DNA of 12,876 nt from Candidatus Woesearchaeota archaeon (lineage in GTDB: Archaea > Nanobdellota > Nanobdellia > Woesearchaeales > B54-G15), in the NCBI GenBank assembly GCA_003648985.1, contig QMQQ01000015.1, positions 1-12,876 of the forward strand, written 5' to 3'. Made by a program: the position numbers and the translations under genes. The notes under the pieces are model-generated. The model was not told the origin of the DNA. It was given only the letters and a program-made list of their open reading frames with translations, and did not search any database. Of the stretch, positions 6,978-12,876 are shown piece by piece. Numbering within the stretch: the stretch's first letter is position 1; each line of letters begins with the position of its first letter.

Positions 6978-6991
6978 TTTTTTCTTTTTTT
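6978..6991 (+). terminator. T-rich tract between mini-histone and polymerase genes
   Basis: Thirteen of fourteen bases are T (a single C interrupts), 22 nt after the mini-histone stop and just before the polymerase ATG. Oligo-T tracts are sufficient for archaeal termination, so it may end part of the mini-histone transcript. If the TATA-like AAAATATAAAAA just before it drives polB, much of this tract lies upstream of, or at, that start site. Confidence 0.35.
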
Positions 6992-6994
6992 GAT

Positions 6995-9445
6995 ATGGAA
7001 CCCACTGCCTTTTATCCGATCGATATCCAGTACAAACTAATAGGAGAAAAAGCGCACATTTATTTATTCGGCAGAACATCAGAAGGAAAGCAAATATGCA
7101 TTATTGATCCATCATTTGAACCATATTTTTATGTTCTTCCAAAAGAAAACATCCAGCTTGATGAACTAAGCAAACAAATAGAGCAGATCGAAGTTGAAAT
7201 CAACAATAAGCGCATAAAACCAATAAGAACAGAGCTAATTCAAAAAAACATCCTTAGAAAAGAAAAAACATTTATACGCGTTTATTGTCCTTATCCCCAA
7301 GCAGTTCCGCGGATAAGAAAAGCTGTTAAAGAGCATCCTCTCGTTGAAAATACATTCGAATATGATATTCCATTTGCAAGAAGGTATCTTATTGACAAAC
7401 GCGTTACTCCATTAACAGCACTCAACATTAAAGCAGAACCCTACAATATAAGAAACAAAATACCAACTTTTTTAGCAAAAGAGATTAATCAAACAGATCA
7501 AATAATTCCGCAAGATAGCTTAAGAATTCTTGCATTTGATATAGAAACATACAACCCAACAGGAAAAAAACCAAATGCGTCTGAAAACCCCATTGTTATG
7601 CTCGCATTCTATGGAAAGAATTTCAAACGCGTCATAACGTGGAAAAAATTCAAAACAGAAAATGAATCTATTGAATTCGTCGACGGTGAAGCCCAGCTAA
7701 TTGAACGTTTTATTGAAATAATAGAGCAATACAAGCCAGATATCTTAGTAGGTTTCTATTCAGACGGCTTTGACTTACCATACATAATAACGCGAGCTAA
7801 AAAATATGATACTAACCTAACAATCAATCTTGATTATTCTGTTCCAACTCATGCAAAAGGAAAATCAGAGTCGATCCTGCTCTTTGGCATAGCACACATA
7901 GATTTGTTCAAATTCATCAACAAAATATTAGGAATCCATGACCTCGAGTTTCTATCCTTGCAGGAAATAGCAAACCAGCTTCTCGAAGAAGAAAAAATGC
8001 GGGTTGATATTGATTCTTTAGCACACGTCTGGGATAATAAACCAGAACTGCTCGAAAAATTCTGCTTATACAATCTAAGAGACGCAGAACTTACCTATAA
8101 ACTTTTGCTGAAAATTCTACCAAATATAATCGAACTCGTAAAGCTTATAGCACTACCATTAGCAGACATTAACAGGATGAGCACATCTCAATTAGTCGAA
8201 TGGTATATAATAAGACAAATTCAGGACTTCAATGAAATCATCCTAAACAGACCAAGTTTCCAGGAGCAGCAAAAAAGACGTTTGCAAACATACAAAGGAG
8301 CTTTTGTTTATGAACCATCCCCAGGACTTTATAACAACATAGCGGTATTCGATTTCAGATCACTATATCCAAGCATCATCGTTGCTCACAACATATGCTT
8401 ATCAACATTAAACTGTTCTTGCTGCAAAAACACAGCAAAAAGAATTCCAGGAATGGATAACTGGTTCTGCACAAAGCACAGGGGCATAATTCCTCAAATA
8501 GTTGAAAGTCTCGTAACAAGAAGAATGAGGATAAAAGAACTGCTTAAACAACGTCCTGATCCATTGCTCAAGGCAAGAAGCCAAAATCTCAAGTTATTAG
8601 CAAATGCCTTCTACGGCTATCTTGGCTTTTTTGCAGCTAGATGGTATAACTTGGAATGCGCTCAAAGCATAACTGCTCTCGGCAGATATTACATTAATAG
8701 AGTTATTTCAATAGCGAAAAACAAAGAATTTAAAGTCATCTATGCAGATACAGATAGCATATTCATCGAGCTTAAAAACAAAACAAGATCAGACGCCCTT
8801 GCTTTTGCCGCTGAAATAAATCAGCAACTCCCAAGCTTTATGGAACTTGAATTCGAAGGATTCTATCCAAAAGGCATATTCGTTGCAACAAAAGAAAAAG
8901 ACACAGCCGGCGCAAAAAAGAAATACGCTCTTCTAAGCGAAAAAGGCGAAATCAGTGTAAAAGGTTTTGAAACAGTTAGAAGAAACTGGAGTCAGATAGC
9001 TAAGGAATTGCAAATGGAAGTACTGAAAATAATATTAAAGGAATCAAATCCTGAAAAAGCAAAAGAATACGTTAGGAAGGTTATTGCATTACTCAAAGAA
9101 GGAAAAATACCGAATGAACTTCTTGTGATTAAAACACAGCTACAAAAAGCAGTTTCAGATTATGCATCTATTGCGCCACATGTTGCCATTGCAAAAAAGC
9201 TTCAATCAGCTGGTTATCAAATAGGCCCCGGCAGCATGATTAAATATGTAATCAAACGCGGAAAAGGCCTTGTTAGAGAAAGAGCCGTTCTGCCAGAACA
9301 GCTTGAACAAGGTAACTATGACGCTGAATATTATATCCAGCATCAAATAATCCCTGCTGTAGAACGAATATTTGAAGTACTTGGCATCAAAAAAGAAAGC
9401 TTGCTTGAGCAATCCCAAAAACAATTAGGAGATTTCTTTAATTAG
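6995..9445 (+). CDS. polB: DNA polymerase family B (replicative, with 3'-5' exonuclease and PIP box)
   Basis: 816 aa, close to the usual archaeal PolB length. The N-terminal domain has FEPYFYVL (41-48), PQAVPRIRK (101-109) and FEYDIPFARRYLID (121-134), which line up with the uracil-sensing pocket of Pyrococcus polymerase. Exonuclease motifs are FDIET (181-185), GFYSDGFDLPYI (253-264, catalytic Asp260, but Tyr255 where Asn is usual) and YNLRD (359-363). Polymerase motif A is DFRSLYPSI (453-461), motif B KLLANAFYGYLGF (533-545) and motif C YADTDSIF (583-590, Asp585/Asp587). KKKY (641-644) sits where the thumb KKxY lies. A cysteine cluster (C474, C476, C477, C492) follows motif A. The last residues, QKQLGDFF (808-815), are a complete PCNA-interacting PIP box. 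The 3' end overlaps the converging glycosylase gene by 21 nt. Confidence 0.97.
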   Translation: MEPTAFYPIDIQYKLIGEKAHIYLFGRTSEGKQICIIDPSFEPYFYVLPKENIQLDELSKQIEQIEVEINNKRIKPIRTELIQKNILRKEKTFIRVYCPYPQAVPRIRKAVKEHPLVENTFEYDIPFARRYLIDKRVTPLTALNIKAEPYNIRNKIPTFLAKEINQTDQIIPQDSLRILAFDIETYNPTGKKPNASENPIVMLAFYGKNFKRVITWKKFKTENESIEFVDGEAQLIERFIEIIEQYKPDILVGFYSDGFDLPYIITRAKKYDTNLTINLDYSVPTHAKGKSESILLFGIAHIDLFKFINKILGIHDLEFLSLQEIANQLLEEEKMRVDIDSLAHVWDNKPELLEKFCLYNLRDAELTYKLLLKILPNIIELVKLIALPLADINRMSTSQLVEWYIIRQIQDFNEIILNRPSFQEQQKRRLQTYKGAFVYEPSPGLYNNIAVFDFRSLYPSIIVAHNICLSTLNCSCCKNTAKRIPGMDNWFCTKHRGIIPQIVESLVTRRMRIKELLKQRPDPLLKARSQNLKLLANAFYGYLGFFAARWYNLECAQSITALGRYYINRVISIAKNKEFKVIYADTDSIFIELKNKTRSDALAFAAEINQQLPSFMELEFEGFYPKGIFVATKEKDTAGAKKKYALLSEKGEISVKGFETVRRNWSQIAKELQMEVLKIILKESNPEKAKEYVRKVIALLKEGKIPNELLVIKTQLQKAVSDYASIAPHVAIAKKLQSAGYQIGPGSMIKYVIKRGKGLVRERAVLPEQLEQGNYDAEYYIQHQIIPAVERIFEVLGIKKESLLEQSQKQLGDFFN

Positions 9446-9949
9446 CTTTTTAAGCAAACTAAAATCCTTTTTCATCTTTCTTCTTATTTTCGGAAACCTC
9501 ATCCCAGCAGCTGGATGTGCAGTTTTAAGAACAATCCTTCCTGAAAGCAAACTATCTGGAACATAGCGCTGTGCAATCTTTCCAAGCAACACAACAAGCT
9601 TTGGATTAACAAGCTCTATTTGTTTAGCAAGATAGTTCTTAATGCAGATCATTGCTTCGTCTGCTCTTGGAGGCCTGTTCTTGGGTGGAAAGCATTTAAC
9701 AACAGACGTAATAAAACATTTCTGCCTATCAAAGCCGATTTCATCGAGCAATGCATTCAAAAATTTTCCTGCCTTTCCAACAAATGGTTTTCCAGTAGCA
9801 TCTTCTTGCTTTCCAGGAGCTTGACCAATAAACATTATCTTTGCATTTTCTGGTCCTTCACCAGGAACTGCTTTTTTCCTGCTTTTCCATAACCTGCACA
9901 ATCTGCATTTCTCTATTTTTTTTGCCAAAGCTTTCAAATCAAGACCCAT
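9425..9949 (-). CDS. Type-4 (Fe-S) uracil-DNA glycosylase
   Basis: 174 aa. C15, C18, C86 and C102 fall at the spacing of the [4Fe-4S] ligands of family 4 uracil-DNA glycosylases. GQAPGKQEDATGKPFVGKAG (42-61) is the family's motif 1 plus uracil pocket, and AHPAAG (144-149) with His145 is motif 2. It removes uracil from DNA, opening base excision repair after cytosine deamination. Most family 4 enzymes read GEAPG or GEGPG in motif 1; here Glu is Gln (position 43). No PIP box is visible at the C-terminus (KKLIKEIS). The gene converges on polB, overlapping its last 21 nt, and diverges from endonuclease Q with a 65-nt gap that holds a shared promoter element, so the neighbourhood is consistent with a uracil-repair role. 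Confidence 0.93.
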   Translation of the reverse strand: MGLDLKALAKKIEKCRLCRLWKSRKKAVPGEGPENAKIMFIGQAPGKQEDATGKPFVGKAGKFLNALLDEIGFDRQKCFITSVVKCFPPKNRPPRADEAMICIKNYLAKQIELVNPKLVVLLGKIAQRYVPDSLLSGRIVLKTAHPAAGMRFPKIRRKMKKDFSLLKKLIKEIS

Positions 9950-9973
9950 TTTTTACTTCATTCGTATTAAAAC

Positions 9974-9989
9974 ATAAAAATATTTTTAT
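9974..9989. promoter_or_regulatory. Palindromic TATA element shared by UDG and EndoQ genes
   Basis: ATAAAAATATTTTTAT is a perfect 16-nt palindrome. Its midpoint is about 33 nt from the ATG of the glycosylase on one side and about 34 nt from the ATG of endonuclease Q on the other. TBP could bind it in either direction and fire transcripts with leaders of under 10 nt both ways. No other good TATA box lies in the 65-nt gap. Confidence 0.55.
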
Positions 9990-10014
9990 AACACCCTCAA
10001 ATAGCAAAAATTGA

Positions 10015-11301
10015 ATGCAAATATTCGCTGACTTGCACATACATTCAAGATTTAGCAGAGCGACTTCTAAGGATATCACAATTCAACAACTTGAAAAATG
10101 GGCAAAAATAAAAGGTATTGATCTTCTTGGCACAGGCGATTTTACTCATCCTTTATGGTTAAAAGAATTAAAAGAAAATCTTACAGAAGACGGCTCAGGT
10201 TTTCTCAAAACAAAAAGCGGATTTACTTTTGCACTGCAAACAGAAATAAGCTTAATCTATTCCCAAGCAAATAAAGGAAGGCGCATCCACCTCGTTGTTC
10301 TTGCTCCAAGTTTTTCTATAGTTGACCAAATAAATGACTGGCTCAGCAAAAAAGGTCGCCTTGACTATGATGGAAGACCTATATTCAATATTTCATGTCC
10401 TGAATTCGTCGAAAAACTAAAAGCAATTAGCAAGGATGTTGAAATCATACCAGCCCATGCATGGACTCCCTGGTTTGGTGTTTTCGGCAGCAAAACAGGG
10501 TTTGATAGCTTGGAAGAATGCTTTCAAGATCAGACAAAACACATTTCTGCTATTGAAACAGGTTTAAGCTCAGATCCTCCAATGAACTGGCGACTAAGCA
10601 AACTCGACCGCATTAATCTTGTCAGTTTTTCAGACGCGCATTCATTCTGGCCATGGCGTCTCGGCAGAGAAGCTACTATATTCGATATCCAGCCGACATA
10701 TAAAGAATTAATAAACGCAATAAGAACCGGCAATGGCCTTATAGGGACCATAGAAGTAGATCCAAGCTATGGCAAATATCATTTTGATGGTCATCGCGCT
10801 TGCAATGTACGCTTAGCACCAAAAGAATCAACGAAAATAAAAAATATCTGTCCTGTTTGCAAGAAACCGCTTACAATAGGTGTTCTTCACAGGGTTGAGG
10901 AATTAGCAGACAGACCTGAACAGTTTATTCCTGAAAACGCAAAAAAATTCTTCAGAATAATTCCATTATCAGAGCTTATCGCGCATTACAACAAAACAGC
11001 CATAAACAGAAAATCCACTTGGGACACATATTTTAAATTCATCCGCGCATTTGGAACAGAATTAAATGCACTTTTAAAAGCGTCATTTGAAGCCCTTTGC
11101 CAAGTCACAGGAAAAGAAAACGAAGAATTAGCATCAATAATAGTCAAAAACAGAGAGGGAAAGATTCCAATACAGCCTGGATTCGACGGCGTATATGGCT
11201 ATCCTGTTTTTGACCAAAAGAAATCAAAAGAAAAAGAAAATTTATCTCTCATTACAACTGCAAAAACAGAACAAAAAGATCTTAAAGAGTTTTTCGGTTA
11301 G
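10015..11301 (+). CDS. endoQ: Endonuclease Q (PHP-domain deaminated-base endonuclease)
   Basis: 428 aa, like the roughly 424-aa Pyrococcus enzyme. The PHP-domain metal ligands are visible in order: DLHIHS (6-11), GTGDFTHP (39-46), TEIS (76-79), IHLVV (His92), IPAHAWTPWFG (145-155) and SDAHSFWPWRLGRE (206-219). A zinc-binding module follows, with DGHRACN (C263), CPVC (C279, C282) and LHRVEELADR (His292), then a helical C-terminal region. EndoQ (COG1379) cuts the phosphodiester 5' of uracil, hypoxanthine, xanthine or an abasic site in DNA, starting a repair route separate from glycosylases. The C-terminus QKDLKEFFG (420-428) is a perfect PIP box for PCNA. ATG 10015 is chosen because MQIFADLHIHS is the canonical start and the TATA element lies about 33 nt upstream. 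It diverges from the glycosylase gene. Confidence 0.93.
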   Translation: MQIFADLHIHSRFSRATSKDITIQQLEKWAKIKGIDLLGTGDFTHPLWLKELKENLTEDGSGFLKTKSGFTFALQTEISLIYSQANKGRRIHLVVLAPSFSIVDQINDWLSKKGRLDYDGRPIFNISCPEFVEKLKAISKDVEIIPAHAWTPWFGVFGSKTGFDSLEECFQDQTKHISAIETGLSSDPPMNWRLSKLDRINLVSFSDAHSFWPWRLGREATIFDIQPTYKELINAIRTGNGLIGTIEVDPSYGKYHFDGHRACNVRLAPKESTKIKNICPVCKKPLTIGVLHRVEELADRPEQFIPENAKKFFRIIPLSELIAHYNKTAINRKSTWDTYFKFIRAFGTELNALLKASFEALCQVTGKENEELASIIVKNREGKIPIQPGFDGVYGYPVFDQKKSKEKENLSLITTAKTEQKDLKEFFG

Positions 11302-11327
11302 CAGTTACTTAAAACCACTTCAAGCAA

Positions 11328-11346
11328 AGTATATAGCTTATATACT
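11328..11346. promoter_or_regulatory. Perfect inverted repeat upstream of the second acidic gene
   Basis: AGTATATAGCTTATATACT has 8-bp perfect arms around a 3-nt centre. It sits just upstream of a TATA-like ATTTTTAAAG (11351-11360), which is about 27 nt from the ATG at 11383 and so fits a leaderless promoter. The left nine bases, AGTATATAG, also occur before the paralogous gene at 2456, at the same 55-nt distance from the ATG, which suggests an operator or activator site. Confidence 0.5.
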
Positions 11347-11382
11347 AAAAATTTTTAAAGTATTTCATTAATCACACCGAAA

Positions 11383-11568
11383 ATGTCATCCTACGACTAT
11401 GAAGAGTATGATGAATATGTTGATGACAGCTATACAGAAAGCGAAGATGAACGCGACTATGATAAACTTGTAGAAGACGATACTCTTTCAGCGAATGAAG
11501 CAGCTTTTCTTCGAGGCTGTGAAAAAGCAAGTTTCAGAGAAAGCGATGACGAAGAAGAGGACTACTAA
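11383..11568 (+). CDS. Small highly acidic protein, AAFLRG family (copy 2)
   Basis: 61 aa, beginning MSSYDYEEYDEYVDDSY, rich in Asp, Glu and Tyr, with ANEAAFLRGCEKASF near the C-terminus and an acidic end (DDEEEDY). The AAFLRG core followed by an acidic or basic helix matches copy 1 at 2292-2456 (EGAAFLRGYEEAY), so both are real genes of one family, not chance ORFs. No known fold or function is recognised. The N-terminal half is probably disordered. A TATA-like element about 27 nt upstream of the ATG and no ribosome-binding site indicate a leaderless mRNA, unlike copy 1, which has GGGGTG. The gene overlaps the converging unknown gene by 4 nt. Confidence 0.75.
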   Translation: MSSYDYEEYDEYVDDSYTESEDERDYDKLVEDDTLSANEAAFLRGCEKASFRESDDEEEDY

Positions 11569-12152
11569 GGATGCTCATACTTCTCTTTTAGATATTCCTC
11601 TCTCATTTGTTTGAGAACATCTGCATATTTTGGAGCACCCACCATAAGCATCGGCTTTAATAAACAGAAAACAATTGCATCTTCTATTTTATCCCTCATT
11701 TTACCTTTTAATGTTCTCAAACTGAATTCAAGCTCAACACAACGTTTTTTTCGATCTATAGTCAGCTTACCCAATTGATCAAGAGATTTAAAAGATTCCA
11801 AATATTGCTCTGTCTGTTCTGGATTATTCAATATTCGCATAAGCGCTTCGCTGTTTTCAAATCCTCTTCGCTCATAAAAATCAAACAAAGCATTTTCAGC
11901 TTCAGTATCGCCAGCAAGAAATGAAACCCTCACATAAGGATTTCTGGAGCTGCGCCTTTTCCCGCGAGAAATTTCCAATTCAACTTGAGTAACATTGAGA
12001 CTATATTTCTTTTCTCCCTCTATCTTCTTCGGACTAAAACGCCTATATCTTTTATCCATTAACTCATCTATTATTTCGGCAAGTTTTCGCTCGTCAAGAA
12101 CAGCATCAAGTGCTCCTCGAATTATCCTTGAACCTTTACTTGCTTTGGTCAT
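11565..12152 (-). CDS. Hypothetical protein of about 195 aa
   Basis: Family not recognised. The frame could extend to a TTG at 12176, but I prefer ATG 12152 (MTKASKGSRIIRGALDAVL): a TATA-like AAAAATATAAAAAT (minus strand, about 12178-12191) lies about 33 nt before it, whereas it would almost touch the TTG. The protein is charged, mixed alpha/beta, and shows no membrane segment or signal peptide. The N-terminal 45 residues are basic and helical; a middle beta-rich part (YSLNVTQVELEISRGKRRS, then PYVRVSFLAGD) is followed by helical stretches and a C-terminal helix (DVLKQMREEYLKEKY). The beta-rich part around LTIDRKKRCVELEFSLRTL could be a second sheet. No catalytic motif is evident. It converges on acidic gene 2. 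Confidence 0.72.
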   Translation of the reverse strand: MTKASKGSRIIRGALDAVLDERKLAEIIDELMDKRYRRFSPKKIEGEKKYSLNVTQVELEISRGKRRSSRNPYVRVSFLAGDTEAENALFDFYERRGFENSEALMRILNNPEQTEQYLESFKSLDQLGKLTIDRKKRCVELEFSLRTLKGKMRDKIEDAIVFCLLKPMLMVGAPKYADVLKQMREEYLKEKYEHP

Positions 12153-12176
12153 TATCGAAGATATTACAATTCTCAA

Positions 12177-12285
12177 TTTTTATATTTTTTCATATTCCGC
12201 ATTGTAAAGTGATAAAGAAAAACATAGCAAAAGAAAAAACAAAAAACAAACAAAGTTTTTTATAGTCTGATTTTATTCCTTTTGC
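12177..12285. promoter_or_regulatory. Divergent promoter region
   Basis: 109 nt between divergent genes. The minus-strand TATA-like AAAAATATAAAAAT sits near 12178-12191. The plus-strand TTTTTATAG at 12256-12264 lies about 26 nt before the ATG at 12286, indicating a leaderless transcript. The middle (12215-12255) is an A-rich tract of AAAAAACAAA-type sequence with no further feature I can name. Confidence 0.5.
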
Positions 12286-12876
12286 ATGCGCTTTACAATC
12301 AACAGAAGCGTTCTTAGTCTTGTTCCTGAATTAAAAATAGGAATAGTTCTTCTAACCGATGTTAACAATAAAGGCAAAAGCACAAAAATCCATCATTTGC
12401 TTGAAGAAATAAGCGAACTAATAAAGCTTAACTTTTCACCAGCTGAATTAGCAAAACATCCAATGATATCGCCTTGGCGAACTGTCTATTATCATTTCGG
12501 CTCAAAACCAACAAAATACAAATGTTCTGTTGAAGCAATGATAAGGCGCATTTTAAGTGGCCATCCTATTCCAAGAATAAACAAGCTTGTTGATGTATGC
12601 AACTATCTCATATTAAAGCACCTTATTCCAATGGGCTGTTATGACATCGACAAAATAAAAGGAAACATTATGCTTACGACTGCAAAAGGAAATGAGCGAT
12701 TTATTCCAATCCATACAGCTGCAGCTGAAACACCAGATCCAGGCGAAATCATTTATCGCGATGATGAAAAAGTTCTCTGTAGAAAATGGAATTGGCGCGA
12801 CAGCAACGAAACATCTGTTACAGAACAAACAAAAAAAGCAATATTTTTCATTGATGCTTTACCACCAGTTAAAGAA
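12286..12876 (+). CDS. Solo B3/B4 (tRNA-synthetase-like) domain protein, 3' partial
   Basis: The frame is open for 197 codons to the window edge, so the C-terminus is missing. It begins MRFTINRSVLSLVPELKIGI and carries the B3/B4 domain pattern seen in the phenylalanyl-tRNA synthetase beta chain: SPWRTVYYHFGSKPTKYKCS (about 66-85), RRILSGHPIPRINKLVDVCN (about 90-109), then LKHLIPMGCYDIDKIKGNI and CRKWNWRDSNETSVTEQTK (about 165-183). Stand-alone proteins of this kind (COG3382) lack the catalytic synthetase core. The B3/B4 domain does editing in PheRS, so trans-editing or another role on small amino-acid-like ligands is possible, but the function of the solo family is not settled as far as I know. 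ATG 12286 fits the TATA box 26 nt upstream. Confidence 0.88.
   Translation, partial: MRFTINRSVLSLVPELKIGIVLLTDVNNKGKSTKIHHLLEEISELIKLNFSPAELAKHPMISPWRTVYYHFGSKPTKYKCSVEAMIRRILSGHPIPRINKLVDVCNYLILKHLIPMGCYDIDKIKGNIMLTTAKGNERFIPIHTAAAETPDPGEIIYRDDEKVLCRKWNWRDSNETSVTEQTKKAIFFIDALPPVKE

Noticed and set aside
12152..12176. TTG start giving a 203-aa protein
   Set aside because: The TATA-like element would lie only about 10 nt before it; ATG 12152 has normal archaeal spacing. Not excluded outright.
12613..12828. 71-aa minus-strand frame
   Set aside because: Shadow of the B3/B4-domain gene, which runs open to the window edge on the plus strand.
1..12876. tRNA, rRNA, CRISPR or insertion-sequence content
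   Set aside because: No T-arm/D-arm consensus, no regularly spaced repeats, no transposase motifs and no terminal inverted repeats were seen by eye in any intergenic gap.

Overview
The window looks like a chromosomal stretch of an AT-rich archaeon, most likely a DPANN-type lineage of the Woesearchaeota/Pacearchaeota kind; this lineage is an inference. Supporting signs are a family B DNA polymerase with a PCNA-binding tail, endonuclease Q beside a type-4 Fe-S uracil-DNA glycosylase, a PhoU protein with an AbrB-like N-terminus, a tiny DUF1931 histone-fold protein, an N-glycosylation-rich surface protein, TATA boxes about 26-30 nt before start codons (leaderless or short leaders), and GGGGTG ribosome-binding sites on a few genes. 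I see no rRNA, tRNA, insertion sequence, CRISPR array or phage gene.

Layout. (1) 1-2188: 3' part of a large surface protein with Ig-like repeats, a cysteine-rich stalk and a C-terminal membrane anchor; its reading frame continues off the left edge. (2) 2205-2456, minus strand: a 54-aa very acidic protein and possibly a coupled 28-aa ORF. (3) 2546-5190, plus strand: a three-gene operon with overlapping ends, made of AbrB-PhoU, a kinase-fold (APH-like) protein with an altered catalytic motif, and a 139-aa unknown. (4) 5205-6632, minus strand: a RimK-type ATP-grasp ligase carrying a C-terminal AbrB-like domain, preceded by its usual retropepsin-like partner. (5) 6794-9445, plus strand: DUF1931 mini-histone, then DNA polymerase B. 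(6) 9425-9949 (minus) and 10015-11301 (plus): uracil-DNA glycosylase and endonuclease Q, diverging from one palindromic TATA element. (7) 11383-11568: a second acidic small protein, paralogous to the one at 2292-2456. (8) 11565-12152, minus strand: an unrecognised protein of about 195 aa. (9) 12286-end: a solo tRNA-synthetase-type B3/B4 domain protein, cut by the window edge.

How the genes work together. The clearest theme is handling of deaminated DNA bases: a PolB with the N-terminal region that in archaeal enzymes senses template uracil, a glycosylase that removes uracil, and EndoQ, which nicks 5' of deaminated bases. PolB and EndoQ both end in near-perfect PIP boxes, so PCNA could coordinate them. 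A second theme is two genes (PhoU and RimK) each carrying an AbrB/SpoVT-like barrel.

The best candidates for something undescribed are the two acidic mini-proteins that share a C-terminal AAFLRG motif and an identical promoter element at the same distance from the ATG, and the PhoU / degenerate-kinase / unknown operon.
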